Assembly: GCF_013055795.1 (NCBI RefSeq)
Contig: NZ_JABETO010000039.1
Coordinates: 1-52,878 of the forward strand
Direction of reading: 5' to 3'
Source: Streptomyces sp. I05A-00742
Lineage (GTDB): Bacteria > Actinomycetota > Actinomycetes > Streptomycetales > Streptomycetaceae
Length of the DNA: 52,878 bases
The translations under genes were made by a program, and so were the position numbers. Below the pieces are notes generated by a model. That model saw only the letters and a list, made by a program, of their open reading frames with translations, did not search any database and had not been told where the DNA came from. Positions within the stretch are counted from its first letter, which is position 1; each line of letters opens with the position of its first letter. This document shows, in pieces, positions 8,497 to 17,115 of this stretch.

Positions 8497-8791
8497 GGGA
8501 CCCAAGGGTACGGGGTTTCCAGGGGTGGACCCCAGCGTTCTGGGGAACGATCCGATGATGCTCTCCGCGGACTCCCCGGTCCGCGGGCCGTTCCGGGCTC
8601 CCGGGAGGACGACCCGGTGGGGCCGTCTCCTCCTCCCGCCGGAGGAACGCGTCCCCCTGATCGTCCTGCAGGAGGAGCGCATCCGGGTCCGGACAGTGCG
8701 GTAATGGGGAGAGGCCCCGTACTGTGGGTTCTGTTAGGTGTGATGGAGCCGAAGCCCGAGCTAGTCGGTCAGAAGGGGGCGCGCGAGGCCC

Positions 8792-9577
8792 ATGAGCGGT
8801 GTCATGAAGCGTATGGGGATGATTTTCCGCGCGAAGGCCAACAAGGCCCTGGACCGGGCCGAGGATCCGCGCGAGACCCTCGACTACTCGTACCAGAAGC
8901 AGGTCGAGCTGCTCCAGAAGGTGCGCCGGGGCGTGGCCGACGTGGCCACCTCCCGCAAGCGCCTGGAGCTCCAGCTCACCCAGCTCCAGGGACAGTCCTC
9001 GAAGCTGGAGGAACAGGGCCGCAAGGCACTGGCCCTCGGCCGCGAGGACCTGGCGCGCGAGGCGCTCACCCGCCGCGCCGCCCTCCAGCAGCAGGTCAGC
9101 GACCTGGAGACGCAGCACCAGACGCTCCAGGGCGAGGAGGAGAAGCTCACCCTCGCCTCCCAGCGGCTGCAGGCCAAGGTCGACGCCTTCCGCACCAAGA
9201 AGGAGACCATCAAGGCCACCTACACGGCGGCCCAGGCCCAGACCCGGATCGGCGAGGCCTTCTCCGGCATCTCCGAGGAGATGGGTGACGTCGGCATGGC
9301 CATCCAGCGCGCCGAGGACAAGACGGCGCAGCTCCAGGCCCGGGCCGGCGCCATCGACGAGCTCCTCGCCTCCGGCGCCCTCGACGACCCCACGGGGATG
9401 GCGAAGGACGACATCACGGCCGAGCTCGACCGTCTGTCGAGCGGCTCGGACGTCGAGCTGGAGCTCCAGCGGATGAAGGCCGAGCTCTCCGGCGGCACCG
9501 CCAAGCCCGCCATCGAGGGCGGCAACCAGGCGCAGCAGGCTCAGCCGCAGGACCGTCCAGACTTCAACAAGCGCTGA
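8792..9577 (+). CDS. pspA: PspA/IM30 family phage-shock protein
   Basis: 261 residues starting at ATG (MSGVMKRMGMIFRAKANKAL). The N-terminal amphipathic segment that inserts in stressed membranes is followed by a long coiled coil, residues about 25-190, rich in Gln/Glu/Lys (KQVELLQKVRRGVADVATS, QQQVSDLETQHQTLQGEEEK). The tail past about 225 is low-complexity and Gln-rich. PspA/IM30/Vipp1 proteins form ESCRT-III-like assemblies that stabilise the cytoplasmic membrane. It is followed 28 bp later by the small PspAA protein and then a two-component system on the same strand. No sigma-54 element would be expected in this group; regulation most likely runs through the neighbouring kinase/regulator. 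Confidence 0.95.
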   Translation: MSGVMKRMGMIFRAKANKALDRAEDPRETLDYSYQKQVELLQKVRRGVADVATSRKRLELQLTQLQGQSSKLEEQGRKALALGREDLAREALTRRAALQQQVSDLETQHQTLQGEEEKLTLASQRLQAKVDAFRTKKETIKATYTAAQAQTRIGEAFSGISEEMGDVGMAIQRAEDKTAQLQARAGAIDELLASGALDDPTGMAKDDITAELDRLSSGSDVELELQRMKAELSGGTAKPAIEGGNQAQQAQPQDRPDFNKR

Positions 9578-9605
9578 CGGGGGCGGGCGAGAGAGAGGAG
9601 CCGTC

Positions 9606-9884
9606 GTGATCGTTCGCATCATGGGCGAGGGCCAGTGGAAGCTGGCCGACAGCCACTTCACCGAGCTCAACAAGCTGGACGACGAGCTCCTGGAGGAGAT
9701 GGAGGGCGGTGACGAGACCGGCTTCCGCCGCACCCTCGACGCCCTGCTCGAAGCCGTGCGCCGGCTGGGCACCCCGCTGCCCGACGACGCCCTCGAACCC
9801 TCCGAGCTGATCCTGCCCGCCCCGGACTCCTCGATCGACGACGTCCGCCAGATGCTCGGCGACGACGGCCTCATCCCCGGCTGA
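9606..9884 (+). CDS. pspAA: PspA-associated protein PspAA
   Basis: 92 residues, ATG or GTG start region reading MIVRIMGEGQWKLADSHF, behind GAGAGAGGAG. It matches the PspAA domain: a short beta-rich N-terminus, ELNKLDDELLEEM, and a C-terminal block ILPAPDSSIDDVRQMLGDDG. In actinobacteria this small protein is found next to PspA and is thought to be its partner. It lies 28 bp behind pspA, so the two are one transcription unit. The next gene starts 117 bp later and may have its own promoter. Confidence 0.9.
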   Translation: MIVRIMGEGQWKLADSHFTELNKLDDELLEEMEGGDETGFRRTLDALLEAVRRLGTPLPDDALEPSELILPAPDSSIDDVRQMLGDDGLIPG

Positions 9885-10001
9885 ACCCGCTCACTGGTCC
9901 CCGGACCCCCCGGCGACCCGGTCACCGGCACCCCGGCTCCCGCCGCGCCCCCGCCCCGACGAGGACGGGGGCGTGCGACGTTCGTCCCCGATGGGATCGC
10001 G

Positions 10002-11288
10002 ATGACCTCCCCCGCCGCCCCCGGCCGCCCCCGCCCGCTCGACCGGCTGCGTGCCCACCCGGCCGCCGCCGACACGGTGCTGGCCGCCGGCGTCCTCGCC
10101 GTGATCATCGGCGGCCTCTTCGTCGGCCGCCGCGTCGCGGAGCACCCGCTCCGGCCCGGCTTCATGCTGTGCGCCGTCCTCGCCTGCGCCTGCCTGGCGG
10201 CCCGCCGCCGGGCGCCGCGCACGGTCCTGGTGCTGATCTCCGTGCTCACCGTGGTGGGCGCCATGGACACCGGCGACGGGATCCCGCGCATCCAGATCGC
10301 GTCGGCCGCCGCGGTGGCCCTCTACACCGTCGTCTCCCGCACCGAGCGCCCCACGGCCCTGCGCATCTCGGTGGTCACCGTCACCGGCCTCACCGGCGCG
10401 GCGATGCTGCTGGGGCCGCCGCCCTGGTACGCCCAGGAGAACGTGGGGATGCTCGCCTGGGCCGGCATGGCCGCCGCCGCGGGCGACGCCGTCCGCAGCC
10501 GCCGCGCCTACGTGGCCGCGATCGAGGAGCGGGCCCTGCGGGCCGAGCGCTCCCGCGAGGACGAGGCCCGCCGCCGGGTCGCCGAGGAGCGGCTGCGGAT
10601 CGCCCGCGAGCTGCACGACGTGGTCGCCCACCACATCGCCCTCGTCAACGTCCAGGCCGGGGTGGCCTCCCACGTCATGGACAGCCGCCCGGACCAGGCC
10701 AAACAGGCCCTCGCCCACGTCCGTGAGGCGAGCCGGTCGGCCCTGAACGAGCTACGGGCCACGGTCGGTCTGCTCCGCCAGCACGGCGACCCCGAGGCCC
10801 CCACCGAACCGGCGCCGGGACTGGGCGTGTTCGACCAGCTCGTGGACGGGTTCACCCGCGCCGGGCTGTGCGTGACCGTCTCGCTGTCCGGCGCCCCCGC
10901 CGACGCGTATGACAGCGGCGCGGACACCGCCCGGACGGCGTCCCTCGTCGGCCCGCTGCCCGCCGCCGTCGACCTCACCGCGTACCGGGTGATCCAGGAG
11001 GCCCTGACCAACGTCCACAAGCACGCCGGCCCCGGGGCCCGCGCCGAGGTGGCGATCCTGCGCGCCCCCGGCAGCCTGGTGCTCACCGTCCTGGACGAGG
11101 GCCCCGGCTGCCCCGAACGGGTCCCTCCCCAGGGCCCCACCGGCGGGCACGGGCTCGTCGGCATGCGCGAGCGCGTCACCGCCCTCGGCGGCACCATCGA
11201 GACCGGACCGCGCCAGGGGACCGCCGGATTCCGCGTCCGCGTCCGCCTGCCCGTCCCCACCGCCGCCGCGCCTAGGCTGACTTCATGA
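10002..11288 (+). CDS. NarL-class sensor histidine kinase (HisKA_3/HATPase_c)
   Basis: 428 residues. Residues about 20-160 hold four or five membrane helices without a large extracellular domain, as in intramembrane-sensing kinases. The dimerisation/phosphoacceptor helix has the HPK7 signature RIARELHDVVAHHIALVNVQ with His205. The ATPase domain follows: YRVIQEALTNVHKHAGPG (N box) and GHGLVGMRERVTALGGTIE (G box). The stop overlaps the start of the response regulator by 4 nt. Kinases of this shape (LiaS/DesK/VraS-like) respond to membrane or cell-wall perturbation, and the pspA-pspAA neighbourhood supports that inference. Confidence 0.92.
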   Translation: MTSPAAPGRPRPLDRLRAHPAAADTVLAAGVLAVIIGGLFVGRRVAEHPLRPGFMLCAVLACACLAARRRAPRTVLVLISVLTVVGAMDTGDGIPRIQIASAAAVALYTVVSRTERPTALRISVVTVTGLTGAAMLLGPPPWYAQENVGMLAWAGMAAAAGDAVRSRRAYVAAIEERALRAERSREDEARRRVAEERLRIARELHDVVAHHIALVNVQAGVASHVMDSRPDQAKQALAHVREASRSALNELRATVGLLRQHGDPEAPTEPAPGLGVFDQLVDGFTRAGLCVTVSLSGAPADAYDSGADTARTASLVGPLPAAVDLTAYRVIQEALTNVHKHAGPGARAEVAILRAPGSLVLTVLDEGPGCPERVPPQGPTGGHGLVGMRERVTALGGTIETGPRQGTAGFRVRVRLPVPTAAAPRLTS

Positions 11289-11983
11289 CCGACGAGTCCT
11301 CCATCCGCGTTCTCCTCGCCGACGACCAGGCGCTGTTGCGCAGCGCCTTCCGGGTGCTCGTCGACTCCGAACCCGGCATGCGCGTCGTCGGCGAAGCCGC
11401 CGACGGCACCCAGGCCGTCCGGCTGGCCCGCGAGGTCCGCCCCGACGTCGTCCTCATGGACATCCGCATGCCCGGCGTCGACGGCCTCGCCGCCACCCGC
11501 GAGATCTGCTCCGACCCCTCCCTCGACGGGGTCCGCGTCGTCATGCTCACGACCTTCGAGGTCGACGAGTACGTCGTCCAGTCCCTGCGCGCCGGTGCCT
11601 CCGGCTTCCTCGGCAAGGGCGCCGAGCCCGACGAACTCCTCGCCGCCATCCGCATCGCCGCCGCCGGCGAGGCGCTCCTCTCGCCCGCGGCGACGAAGGG
11701 CCTCATCGCCACCTTCCTCGCCCAGGGCGGCGCCTACTCCGACGACGGGCCCGGGCGGGCGGGGGCTGCGGCGCTCGACGCGCTCACTGGGCGGGAGCGG
11801 GAGGTTTTGGTGCAGGTGGCGGGGGGTTTGTCGAATGACGAGATAGGGGAGCGGCTGGCTGTCAGTCCGCTGACGGTGAAGACGCACGTGAATCGGGCGA
11901 TGGCGAAGCTCGGTGCGCGCGATCGCGCGCAGTTGGTCGTGATCGCTTACGAGTCGGGGCTGGTGCGGCCGCGGGGGGAGTGA
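11285..11983 (+). CDS. NarL/LuxR-family response regulator
   Basis: 232 residues, ATG overlapping the kinase stop (ATGA). The receiver domain occupies residues 1-125: IRVLLADDQALLRSAFRVL, phosphoacceptor Asp59 in VVLMDIRMPG, conserved Thr and Lys (LTTFEVDEYV, GFLGKGAE). The C-terminal LuxR-type helix-turn-helix reads LTGREREVLVQVAGGLSND and LAVSPLTVKTHVNRAMAKLG. It should control genes in response to the adjacent kinase, possibly pspA. From about 11760 to the stop, codons change from almost uniformly C-ending to G/T-ending; repeat B begins about 30 bp after the stop. Confidence 0.94.
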   Translation: MTDESSIRVLLADDQALLRSAFRVLVDSEPGMRVVGEAADGTQAVRLAREVRPDVVLMDIRMPGVDGLAATREICSDPSLDGVRVVMLTTFEVDEYVVQSLRAGASGFLGKGAEPDELLAAIRIAAAGEALLSPAATKGLIATFLAQGGAYSDDGPGRAGAAALDALTGREREVLVQVAGGLSNDEIGERLAVSPLTVKTHVNRAMAKLGARDRAQLVVIAYESGLVRPRGE

Positions 11984-12010
11984 GCCCCGGTCCCGCCCCT
12001 TCTCCGATTC

Positions 12011-12192
12011 CTGGGGGCGAGCCCCCAGACCCCCCGAGCCGCGCTGCGCGCGGCGTCCTCAAACGCCGGACGGGCTGGTTGTCCCGCCCGCGCGCACACT
12101 TCAGCCCGTCCGGCGTTTGAGGACAACCGCGCGGAGCGCGGTTTCGGGGGTCGCGGGGGCCCCGCCCCCGCAAGAAACGGGAAGGGGCGGGG
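12011..12192. repeat. Nested inverted repeat, copy B
   Basis: Inner arms of 22 bp at 12055-12076 and 12103-12124, identical to those of copies D and E, separated by a 26-nt loop instead of 4-5 nt. A separate hairpin CTGGGGG-CGAG-CCCCCAG lies at 12011-12028, and after the core come CCGCGCGGAGCGCGG and a degenerate outer arm (GAAACGGGAAGGGGCGG, from 12174). It fills the whole gap between the response regulator and nadA, which are convergent, and probably terminates both. Confidence 0.88.
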
Positions 12193-12207
12193 CGGGGAGA
12201 AAACCCC

Positions 12208-13395
12208 CTACGGAAGCGCCAGCATCCGCTCCAGCGCCAGCTTCGAGAAGGAGGCAACCTCCGGATCGACCTCGATCCGGTTCACGACCTTGCCCTCGGC
12301 GAGCGACTCCAGCGCCCACACCAGATGCGGCAGATCGATCCGGTTCATGGTCGAGCAGAAGCACACGGTCCGGTCGAGAAAGACAATCTCCTTGTCCTCC
12401 GCGGCGAACCGGTTCGCCAGCCGCCGGACGAGGTTGAGCTCGGTGCCGATGGCCCACTTCGACCCGGCGGGGGCGGCCTCCAGGGCCTTGATGATGTACT
12501 CGGTGGAGCCGACGTAGTCGGCGGCGGCCACGACCTCGTGCTTGCACTCGGGGTGGACGAGCACATTGACGCCGGGTATGCGCTCGCGCACCTCGCGGAC
12601 GGAGTCGAGCGAGAAGCGGCCGTGGACGGAGCAGTGCCCGCGCCAGAGGATCATCTTGGCGCCGCGCAGCTGCTCGGCGGTGAGCCCGCCGTTCGGCTTG
12701 TGGGGGTTGTAGAGGACGCAGTCGTCGAGGGACAGGCCGAGGTCGCGGACGGCGGTGTTGCGGCCGAGGTGCTGGTCGGGCAGGAAGAGCACCTTCTCGC
12801 CCTGCTCGAAGGCCCAGTTGAGGGCGCGCTCGGCGTTGGAGGAGGTGCAGATGGTGCCGCCGTGCTTGCCGGTGAACGCCTTGATGTCGGCGGAGGAGTT
12901 CATGTAGGAGACGGGCACGGTGACTTCGGCCACGCCGGCCTCGGTGAGCACGTCCCAGCACTCGGCGACCTGCTCGGCGGTGGCCATGTCGGCCATGGAG
13001 CAGCCGGCCGCGAGGTCCGGCAGGACGACCTGCTGGGCGTCGGTGGTGAGGATGTCGGCAGACTCGGCCATGAAGTGGACGCCGCAGAAGACGATGTACT
13101 CCGCGTCGGGACGGGCCGCCGCGTCGCGGGCGAGCTTGAAGGAGTCGCCGGTGACGTCCGCGAACTCGATCACCTCGTCGCGCTGGTAGTGGTGGCCGAG
13201 GACGAAGACCCGGTCACCCAGCTTCGCCTTCGCGGCGCGGGCCCGCTCCACCAGGTCCGGGTCGGAGGGCGCCGGCAGGTCGCCGGGGCACTCCACGCCG
13301 CGCTCGCTGCGTGGGTCGGACTCACGGCCGAGCAGCAGCAGGGCGAGGGGCGACGGGGCGGGGTCCTGGAAATCCAGGGACTGGGCGGTGGTCAC
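12208..13395 (-). CDS. nadA: Quinolinate synthase NadA
   Basis: 395 residues. I start at GTG 13393-13395 (MTTAQSLDFQDPAPSPLALL) with GAAAGGG about 8 nt upstream; the longer frame would cross the promoter. NadA condenses iminoaspartate with dihydroxyacetone phosphate to quinolinate for NAD synthesis and needs a 4Fe-4S cluster. Family blocks: VFVLGHHYQRDEVIEFADVTG, YIVFCGVHFMAESADIL, DLAAGCSMADMATAEQV, SYMNSSADIKAFTG, GHCSVHGRFSLDSV, NVLVHPECKHEVVAAADYVG, VCFCSTMNRIDLPHL; the conserved cysteines are present. No nadB or nadC follows in this window. It is divergent from an A-type Fe-S carrier gene, a sensible neighbour for a cluster-dependent enzyme. Confidence 0.96.
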   Translation of the reverse strand: MTTAQSLDFQDPAPSPLALLLLGRESDPRSERGVECPGDLPAPSDPDLVERARAAKAKLGDRVFVLGHHYQRDEVIEFADVTGDSFKLARDAAARPDAEYIVFCGVHFMAESADILTTDAQQVVLPDLAAGCSMADMATAEQVAECWDVLTEAGVAEVTVPVSYMNSSADIKAFTGKHGGTICTSSNAERALNWAFEQGEKVLFLPDQHLGRNTAVRDLGLSLDDCVLYNPHKPNGGLTAEQLRGAKMILWRGHCSVHGRFSLDSVREVRERIPGVNVLVHPECKHEVVAAADYVGSTEYIIKALEAAPAGSKWAIGTELNLVRRLANRFAAEDKEIVFLDRTVCFCSTMNRIDLPHLVWALESLAEGKVVNRIEVDPEVASFSKLALERMLALP

Positions 13396-13449
13396 GACAC
13401 GCACCCTTTCTGTTCTGCGGACGACCGGACTCATCTGCACCGGCCTTGT

Positions 13450-13496
13450 CGTCAATTTGACGTTATCTATCATAACTGCTTCGTGTCACTTTGACG
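13450..13496. promoter_or_regulatory. Twin palindromes around the nadA promoter (putative operators)
   Basis: Two related 13-bp palindromes flank a likely nadA -10: CGTCAATTTGACG (13450-13462, perfect) and TGTCACTTTGACG (13484-13496, one arm imperfect), centres 34 bp apart. Between them lies GTTATCTATCATAAC (13462-13476), itself an inverted repeat with 5-bp arms; read on the minus strand it supplies TATGAT, a good -10 for nadA. This AT-rich patch stands out in a GC-rich context. A dimeric repressor binding both boxes would block nadA transcription. The regulator is not identifiable from the window; an NAD-sensing repressor is a guess. Confidence 0.6.
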
Positions 13497-13648
13497 ATGG
13501 CCATTGCGTCGATGTGACGCATTCCCGGTCCGGCGCCGGATGTGCGAGCATGAAAGGCGGAAACCAACGGCCGGACCCGGAATGAATCCCGGGCTCCGTC
13601 GGTTCAGCCGAGGGCAAGCAGTCCGCACGAAACCCGGGAGTGAAGCAG

Positions 13649-14005
13649 ATGTCCGTTCAGGACGAGAAGACCACTGTGAGCGACGGCATCCTCCTGTCCG
13701 ACGCCGCGGCCGAGAAGGTCAGGAGCCTGCTGGAGCAGGAGGGCCGTGACGACCTCGCCCTGCGCGTCGCCGTCCAGCCGGGCGGTTGCTCCGGTCTGCG
13801 CTACCAGCTCTTCTTCGACGAGCGCTCGCTCGACGGCGACGTCGTGAAGGACTTCGGCGGCGTCAAGGTCGTCACCGACCGGATGAGCGCCCCGTACCTG
13901 GGCGGCGCCTCCATCGACTTCGTGGACACCATCGAGAAGCAGGGCTTCACGATCGACAACCCGAACGCCACGGGCTCCTGCGCCTGCGGCGACTCCTTCA
14001 GCTGA
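13649..14005 (+). CDS. A-type iron-sulfur cluster carrier (ErpA/IscA/HesB family)
   Basis: 118 residues from ATG 13649 (MSVQDEKTTVSDGILLSDAA), chosen over the in-frame start 9 bp upstream because GGGAG sits at ideal spacing (8 nt). The three cluster ligands are present: Cys47 in QPGGCSGLRYQL, and Cys111 and Cys113 in GSCACGDSFS. A-type carriers deliver Fe-S clusters to apo-enzymes. Location opposite nadA, and within the same region as a cysteine desulfurase-TusA fusion, suggests it serves NadA or respiratory proteins, which is inference. A 21-bp perfect hairpin terminator follows. Confidence 0.95.
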   Translation: MSVQDEKTTVSDGILLSDAAAEKVRSLLEQEGRDDLALRVAVQPGGCSGLRYQLFFDERSLDGDVVKDFGGVKVVTDRMSAPYLGGASIDFVDTIEKQGFTIDNPNATGSCACGDSFS

Positions 14006-14020
14006 CGGCTGCGCGTACCG

Positions 14021-14066
14021 ACGCGCGGAAGGCGGGCACCCTCGGGGGTGCCCGCCTTCCGCGCGT
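14021..14066. terminator. Strong bidirectional hairpin terminator
   Basis: Perfect 21-bp stem (14021-14041 with 14046-14066, arm ACGCGCGGAAGGCGGGCACC plus C) with a TCGG tetraloop and no clear U-tract. It lies between the convergent Fe-S carrier gene and the large secreted/anchored protein and should end both transcripts. Confidence 0.85.
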
Positions 14067-14084
14067 CCGGCCGGTCCTCCGGCG

Positions 14085-15587
14085 TCAGTCCTTCGGCACC
14101 GTCTCACCGGTGACCACGTCCACGACCTTCCGCCCGTCCAGCGGCCGGTCCAGCGCCACCTTCCGGTCGAACTGCCGGGCCATCAGCACACAGGGCCGCC
14201 CGGGCTCCCGCTCGGTGCCCGTGACCTTCACCGTCACCGCCGCGGACGACTGCTGCTGCGCGGACGCCGCGTAGTCGCTGCACACCCCACCCCAGAAGCG
14301 CAGGGTGAGCCCGGTGCCGTCGGCGCGGTACGAGGTCACCTGGGCCGGTACCGCCCGCCCCGTACTGCTGCCGGGCGCCGACCGCATGCCCCGCGCGGGG
14401 GCCAGGTACTTCGGGTCCACCGCCGGCTGGACGACCGTGACGGTGGCCTTGGCGTCCCCCGGCACCCGGGCCTCGAACAGCCACGACGGCACCAGCGCGG
14501 GCCGGCCCTCCACCGACCGTGCGGCCAGGGCGAACGTCGCCCCGCGTATCGGCACCGGCTCCCGCGGGAGCGTGCCGCCCGCGCAGGGCGGCGTCCCGGG
14601 AGCCTGCCGCGCGTCCGCGCCGGCGGGTACCGGTGTCGCACAGCCGCCGATCCGCGTCCCGCCCTTCCCCGCGCGCTTGTTGAGCTCGGCGAGTGCCCGC
14701 TCGGCGCTGATCAGCGGATACACCGCGCCCTTCGACGGCGCCGACAACTGTCCGCTGCCGCCCTCCGGGAGGCCGTCGGCGCCGATCCGGAGCACGGTCT
14801 GCCGACCGTAGGTGGGCACCGAGTCCAGCGCCGGATCGGCCGTGACCGACCGCACGGCGCCGAACACCCGGCCCGCGTCCACCTTCGCGTCCTTCAGGCC
14901 CAGGGCCTCGAACACCGGACGGGCCGCCGCCCGCGCCCGCTCCTCCGACACCGGGAGCGCCGCCGCCGGGTCGGAGCCGCCGGGCCGGTCACGGAACGAC
15001 GGGCAGACGGAGGCGTCCCCGCCCTTGTCGTCCTTGCCGTCCTTCTCCTTCTCCGGGCCCGCGCCCGGCGGGTGCACGCACGGCTTCGCGCCGGCGATCC
15101 CGTGCCGCGAGTACGCCCAGTCGCCCGGCGCCGCCGCCCCCACCTGGACCGTCGGCCCGGTCCTCGCGCCGACGGTCCACACGCCGTCGGCCCGCCGCGG
15201 CTCGCCCCGGACGCCCAGCGCCCGGGCCAGCGCCGCCACGTCACCGGCGCCCGGCTCGCGGCCGCCCAGATAGACCGGGGCCTTGCGCGGGCCCTCCGGC
15301 AGCCTGCCCTCGGCCCGGTACTTCGCCGTCCCGTTCGGGTCCGGCTCGCCCACCGCGATGCCCGGCGGCGGCCCGTCAGGACCCGCGCCGGAGGCCGTGT
15401 CGTCCAGGACCAGCGGCGGAGGCGGTCCCTCCGCCGCGGGCGGCGCGGACCCACCGCCGCCGCCCTGCGTCGAGGCCCAGTACGCGCCGCCGCCCCCGGC
15501 CAGCAGCACGGCCGCCGCGACCGACGCGACCACCGGCGGCGAGTACTTCCGCCGCCGCTTTCCGGAGGTGCCGCCCTCGGTGCTCAC
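14085..15587 (-). CDS. Single-pass membrane-anchored hypothetical protein with large extracytoplasmic domain
   Basis: 500 residues from GTG 15585-15587 (MSTEGGTSGKRRRKYSPPVV). A short basic cytoplasmic N-terminus is followed by one hydrophobic segment (VVASVAAAVLLAGGGGAYWA, about 19-38), then a Gly/Pro linker and a long polar domain. Two pairs of cysteines (CVHPPGAG and SVCPSFRD; GGCATPVPAG and PPCAGGTL, with GGVCSDYAAS and GRPCVLMA near the end) suggest disulfides outside the cell. No enzyme motif is seen. Proteins of this type are conserved next to nadA in Streptomyces as I recall, without known function. Confidence 0.8.
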   Translation of the reverse strand: MSTEGGTSGKRRRKYSPPVVASVAAAVLLAGGGGAYWASTQGGGGGSAPPAAEGPPPPLVLDDTASGAGPDGPPPGIAVGEPDPNGTAKYRAEGRLPEGPRKAPVYLGGREPGAGDVAALARALGVRGEPRRADGVWTVGARTGPTVQVGAAAPGDWAYSRHGIAGAKPCVHPPGAGPEKEKDGKDDKGGDASVCPSFRDRPGGSDPAAALPVSEERARAAARPVFEALGLKDAKVDAGRVFGAVRSVTADPALDSVPTYGRQTVLRIGADGLPEGGSGQLSAPSKGAVYPLISAERALAELNKRAGKGGTRIGGCATPVPAGADARQAPGTPPCAGGTLPREPVPIRGATFALAARSVEGRPALVPSWLFEARVPGDAKATVTVVQPAVDPKYLAPARGMRSAPGSSTGRAVPAQVTSYRADGTGLTLRFWGGVCSDYAASAQQQSSAAVTVKVTGTEREPGRPCVLMARQFDRKVALDRPLDGRKVVDVVTGETVPKD

Positions 15588-15710
15588 CGCATCGCTCCTT
15601 CACCCGGTTCCCTCGGTGTCCCGTGCCCGCCCCCGGCAGGGGGAGGTGCCGGTGGGACGGAACACGGGAGCGAGCGGTTCCACGCCCGGGGTGCGAGAGG
15701 TGCGCGGGAC

Positions 15711-15932
15711 TCAGTCGCCGTACTCGGACATGCCCCGCAGCAGCCGCGCCGTCCGCTCGGGGACCGTCACACCGTGCAGGGGCCGGGCCCCGGCCGCGGG
15801 AGCCTCGTCGGCCGGCGGCACCCTCCAGTGCGGCAGCATTCCCGCGCAGTCCCGGCGCAGCGCGGCGAGCGCGTCGCGGCCGGCGGCGGCCTCCGCGGCG
15901 GCGGAGGTGACGTGCTTCACAGGAGTCGGCAT
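15711..15932 (-). CDS. Small hypothetical protein
   Basis: 73 residues from ATG 15930-15932 (MPTPVKHVTSAAAEAAAG); a longer in-frame start at 15977 is possible. The N-terminal half is an Ala-rich helix (EAAAGRDALAALRRDCAGML) and the C-terminal half is Pro/Ala/Arg-rich. No membrane segment or known motif. It lies 123 bp upstream of the anchored protein on the same strand and is divergent from the PfkB kinase. I do not recognise it. Confidence 0.6.
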   Translation of the reverse strand: MPTPVKHVTSAAAEAAAGRDALAALRRDCAGMLPHWRVPPADEAPAAGARPLHGVTVPERTARLLRGMSEYGD

Positions 15933-16124
15933 ACCGGCACAGTACGACCGTCGCTCCACAGGAGAAAGGCCGACCATCGGGTAAATTCAGGCGCTCATGG
16001 CGAGATCCGGCCTGGTGCCCCGAGCCGGAGCCGATAGCGTGGTACGGCCTTTTCCTGTTCGGACCCGTTTCCACCGGTCCGCCACCGCCCTTCACCGCCT
16101 CGCCCCGCAAGGAGCAGATTCGCC

Positions 16125-17099
16125 GTGCGTATCGCTGTCACCGGCTCCATCGCCACCGACCACCTGATGACGTTCCCCGGCCGATTCGCCGATCAGCTCG
16201 TGGCGGACCAGCTGCACACGGTCTCCCTGTCCTTCCTCGTCGACGACCTCGACGTCCGACGCGGCGGCGTCGGCCCCAACATCTGCTTCGGCATGGGCGT
16301 CCTCGGCCTGCGCCCGATCCTCGTCGGCGCCGCGGGCGAGGACTTCGCGGACTACCGCGCCTGGCTCGAACGGCACGGCGTCGACACCGACTCGGTCCAC
16401 ATCTCCGAGGTCCTGCACACCGCCCGTTTCGTGTGCACCACCGACACCGACCACAACCAGATCGCGTCGTTCTACACCGGCGCCATGAGCGAGGCCCGCC
16501 TCATCGAGCTCCAGCCGGTCGCCGACCGCGTCGGCGGTCTCGACCTGGTGCTGATCGGCGCCGACGACCCCGAGGCGATGCTCCGCCACACGGAGGAGTG
16601 CCGCACCCGCGGCATCCCCTTCGCCGCCGACCCCTCCCAGCAGCTCGCCCGCATGGACGGCGACGACATCCGGCAGCTGATCGAGGGCGCCACCTACCTC
16701 TTCACCAACGAGTACGAGAAGGCGCTCATCGAGTCCAAGACCGGCTGGACCGAGGACGAGATCCTCGCCAAGGTCGGCACCCGCGTCACCACCCTCGGCT
16801 CCCGCGGTGTCCGCATCGAGCGGGTCGGCGACCCCGTCCTCGAGGTCGGCTGTGCCGAGGAGCAGGCCAAGGTCGATCCGACCGGTGTCGGCGACGCCTT
16901 CCGTGCCGGCTTCCTCGCCGGTCTCACCTGGGAGCTCTCCCTTGAGCGGGCCGCTCAGCTCGGCTGCATGCTTGCCACTCTCGTGATCGAGACTCTCGGT
17001 ACTCAGGAGTACGAGCTGCGGCGCGGGCACTTCATGGAGCGGTTCGCCAAGGCGTACGGGCACGAGGCGGCGGCGGAGGTCCAGGCTCACCTGGGGTGA
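16125..17099 (+). CDS. PfkB-family carbohydrate kinase, adenosine kinase-like
   Basis: 324 residues from GTG 16125 (MRIAVTGSIATDHLMTFPGRF), with AAGGAG 8 nt upstream. Features: N-terminal GSIATDH, the GG-containing substrate motif RRGGVGPNICFGMGVLG, and the PfkB signature 2 DPTGVGDAFRAGFLAGL with catalytic Asp. The closest family I recognise is the actinobacterial adenosine kinase type (Rv2202c-like), which phosphorylates adenosine to AMP; ribokinase-like sugar specificity is an alternative. It is the last gene before nested repeat C and is convergent with the cysteine desulfurase fusion. Confidence 0.88.
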   Translation: MRIAVTGSIATDHLMTFPGRFADQLVADQLHTVSLSFLVDDLDVRRGGVGPNICFGMGVLGLRPILVGAAGEDFADYRAWLERHGVDTDSVHISEVLHTARFVCTTDTDHNQIASFYTGAMSEARLIELQPVADRVGGLDLVLIGADDPEAMLRHTEECRTRGIPFAADPSQQLARMDGDDIRQLIEGATYLFTNEYEKALIESKTGWTEDEILAKVGTRVTTLGSRGVRIERVGDPVLEVGCAEEQAKVDPTGVGDAFRAGFLAGLTWELSLERAAQLGCMLATLVIETLGTQEYELRRGHFMERFAKAYGHEAAAEVQAHLG

Positions 17100-17115
17100 C
17101 CCCTGCGGGGGCTGT

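Noticed and set aside
8321..10291. 656-residue reading frame on the minus strand across pspA and neighbours
   Set aside because: It is the antisense shadow of pspA, pspAA and the kinase: Ser/Arg and Leu/Gly-Arg repeats, no recognisable fold, and it conflicts with clear genes on the other strand.
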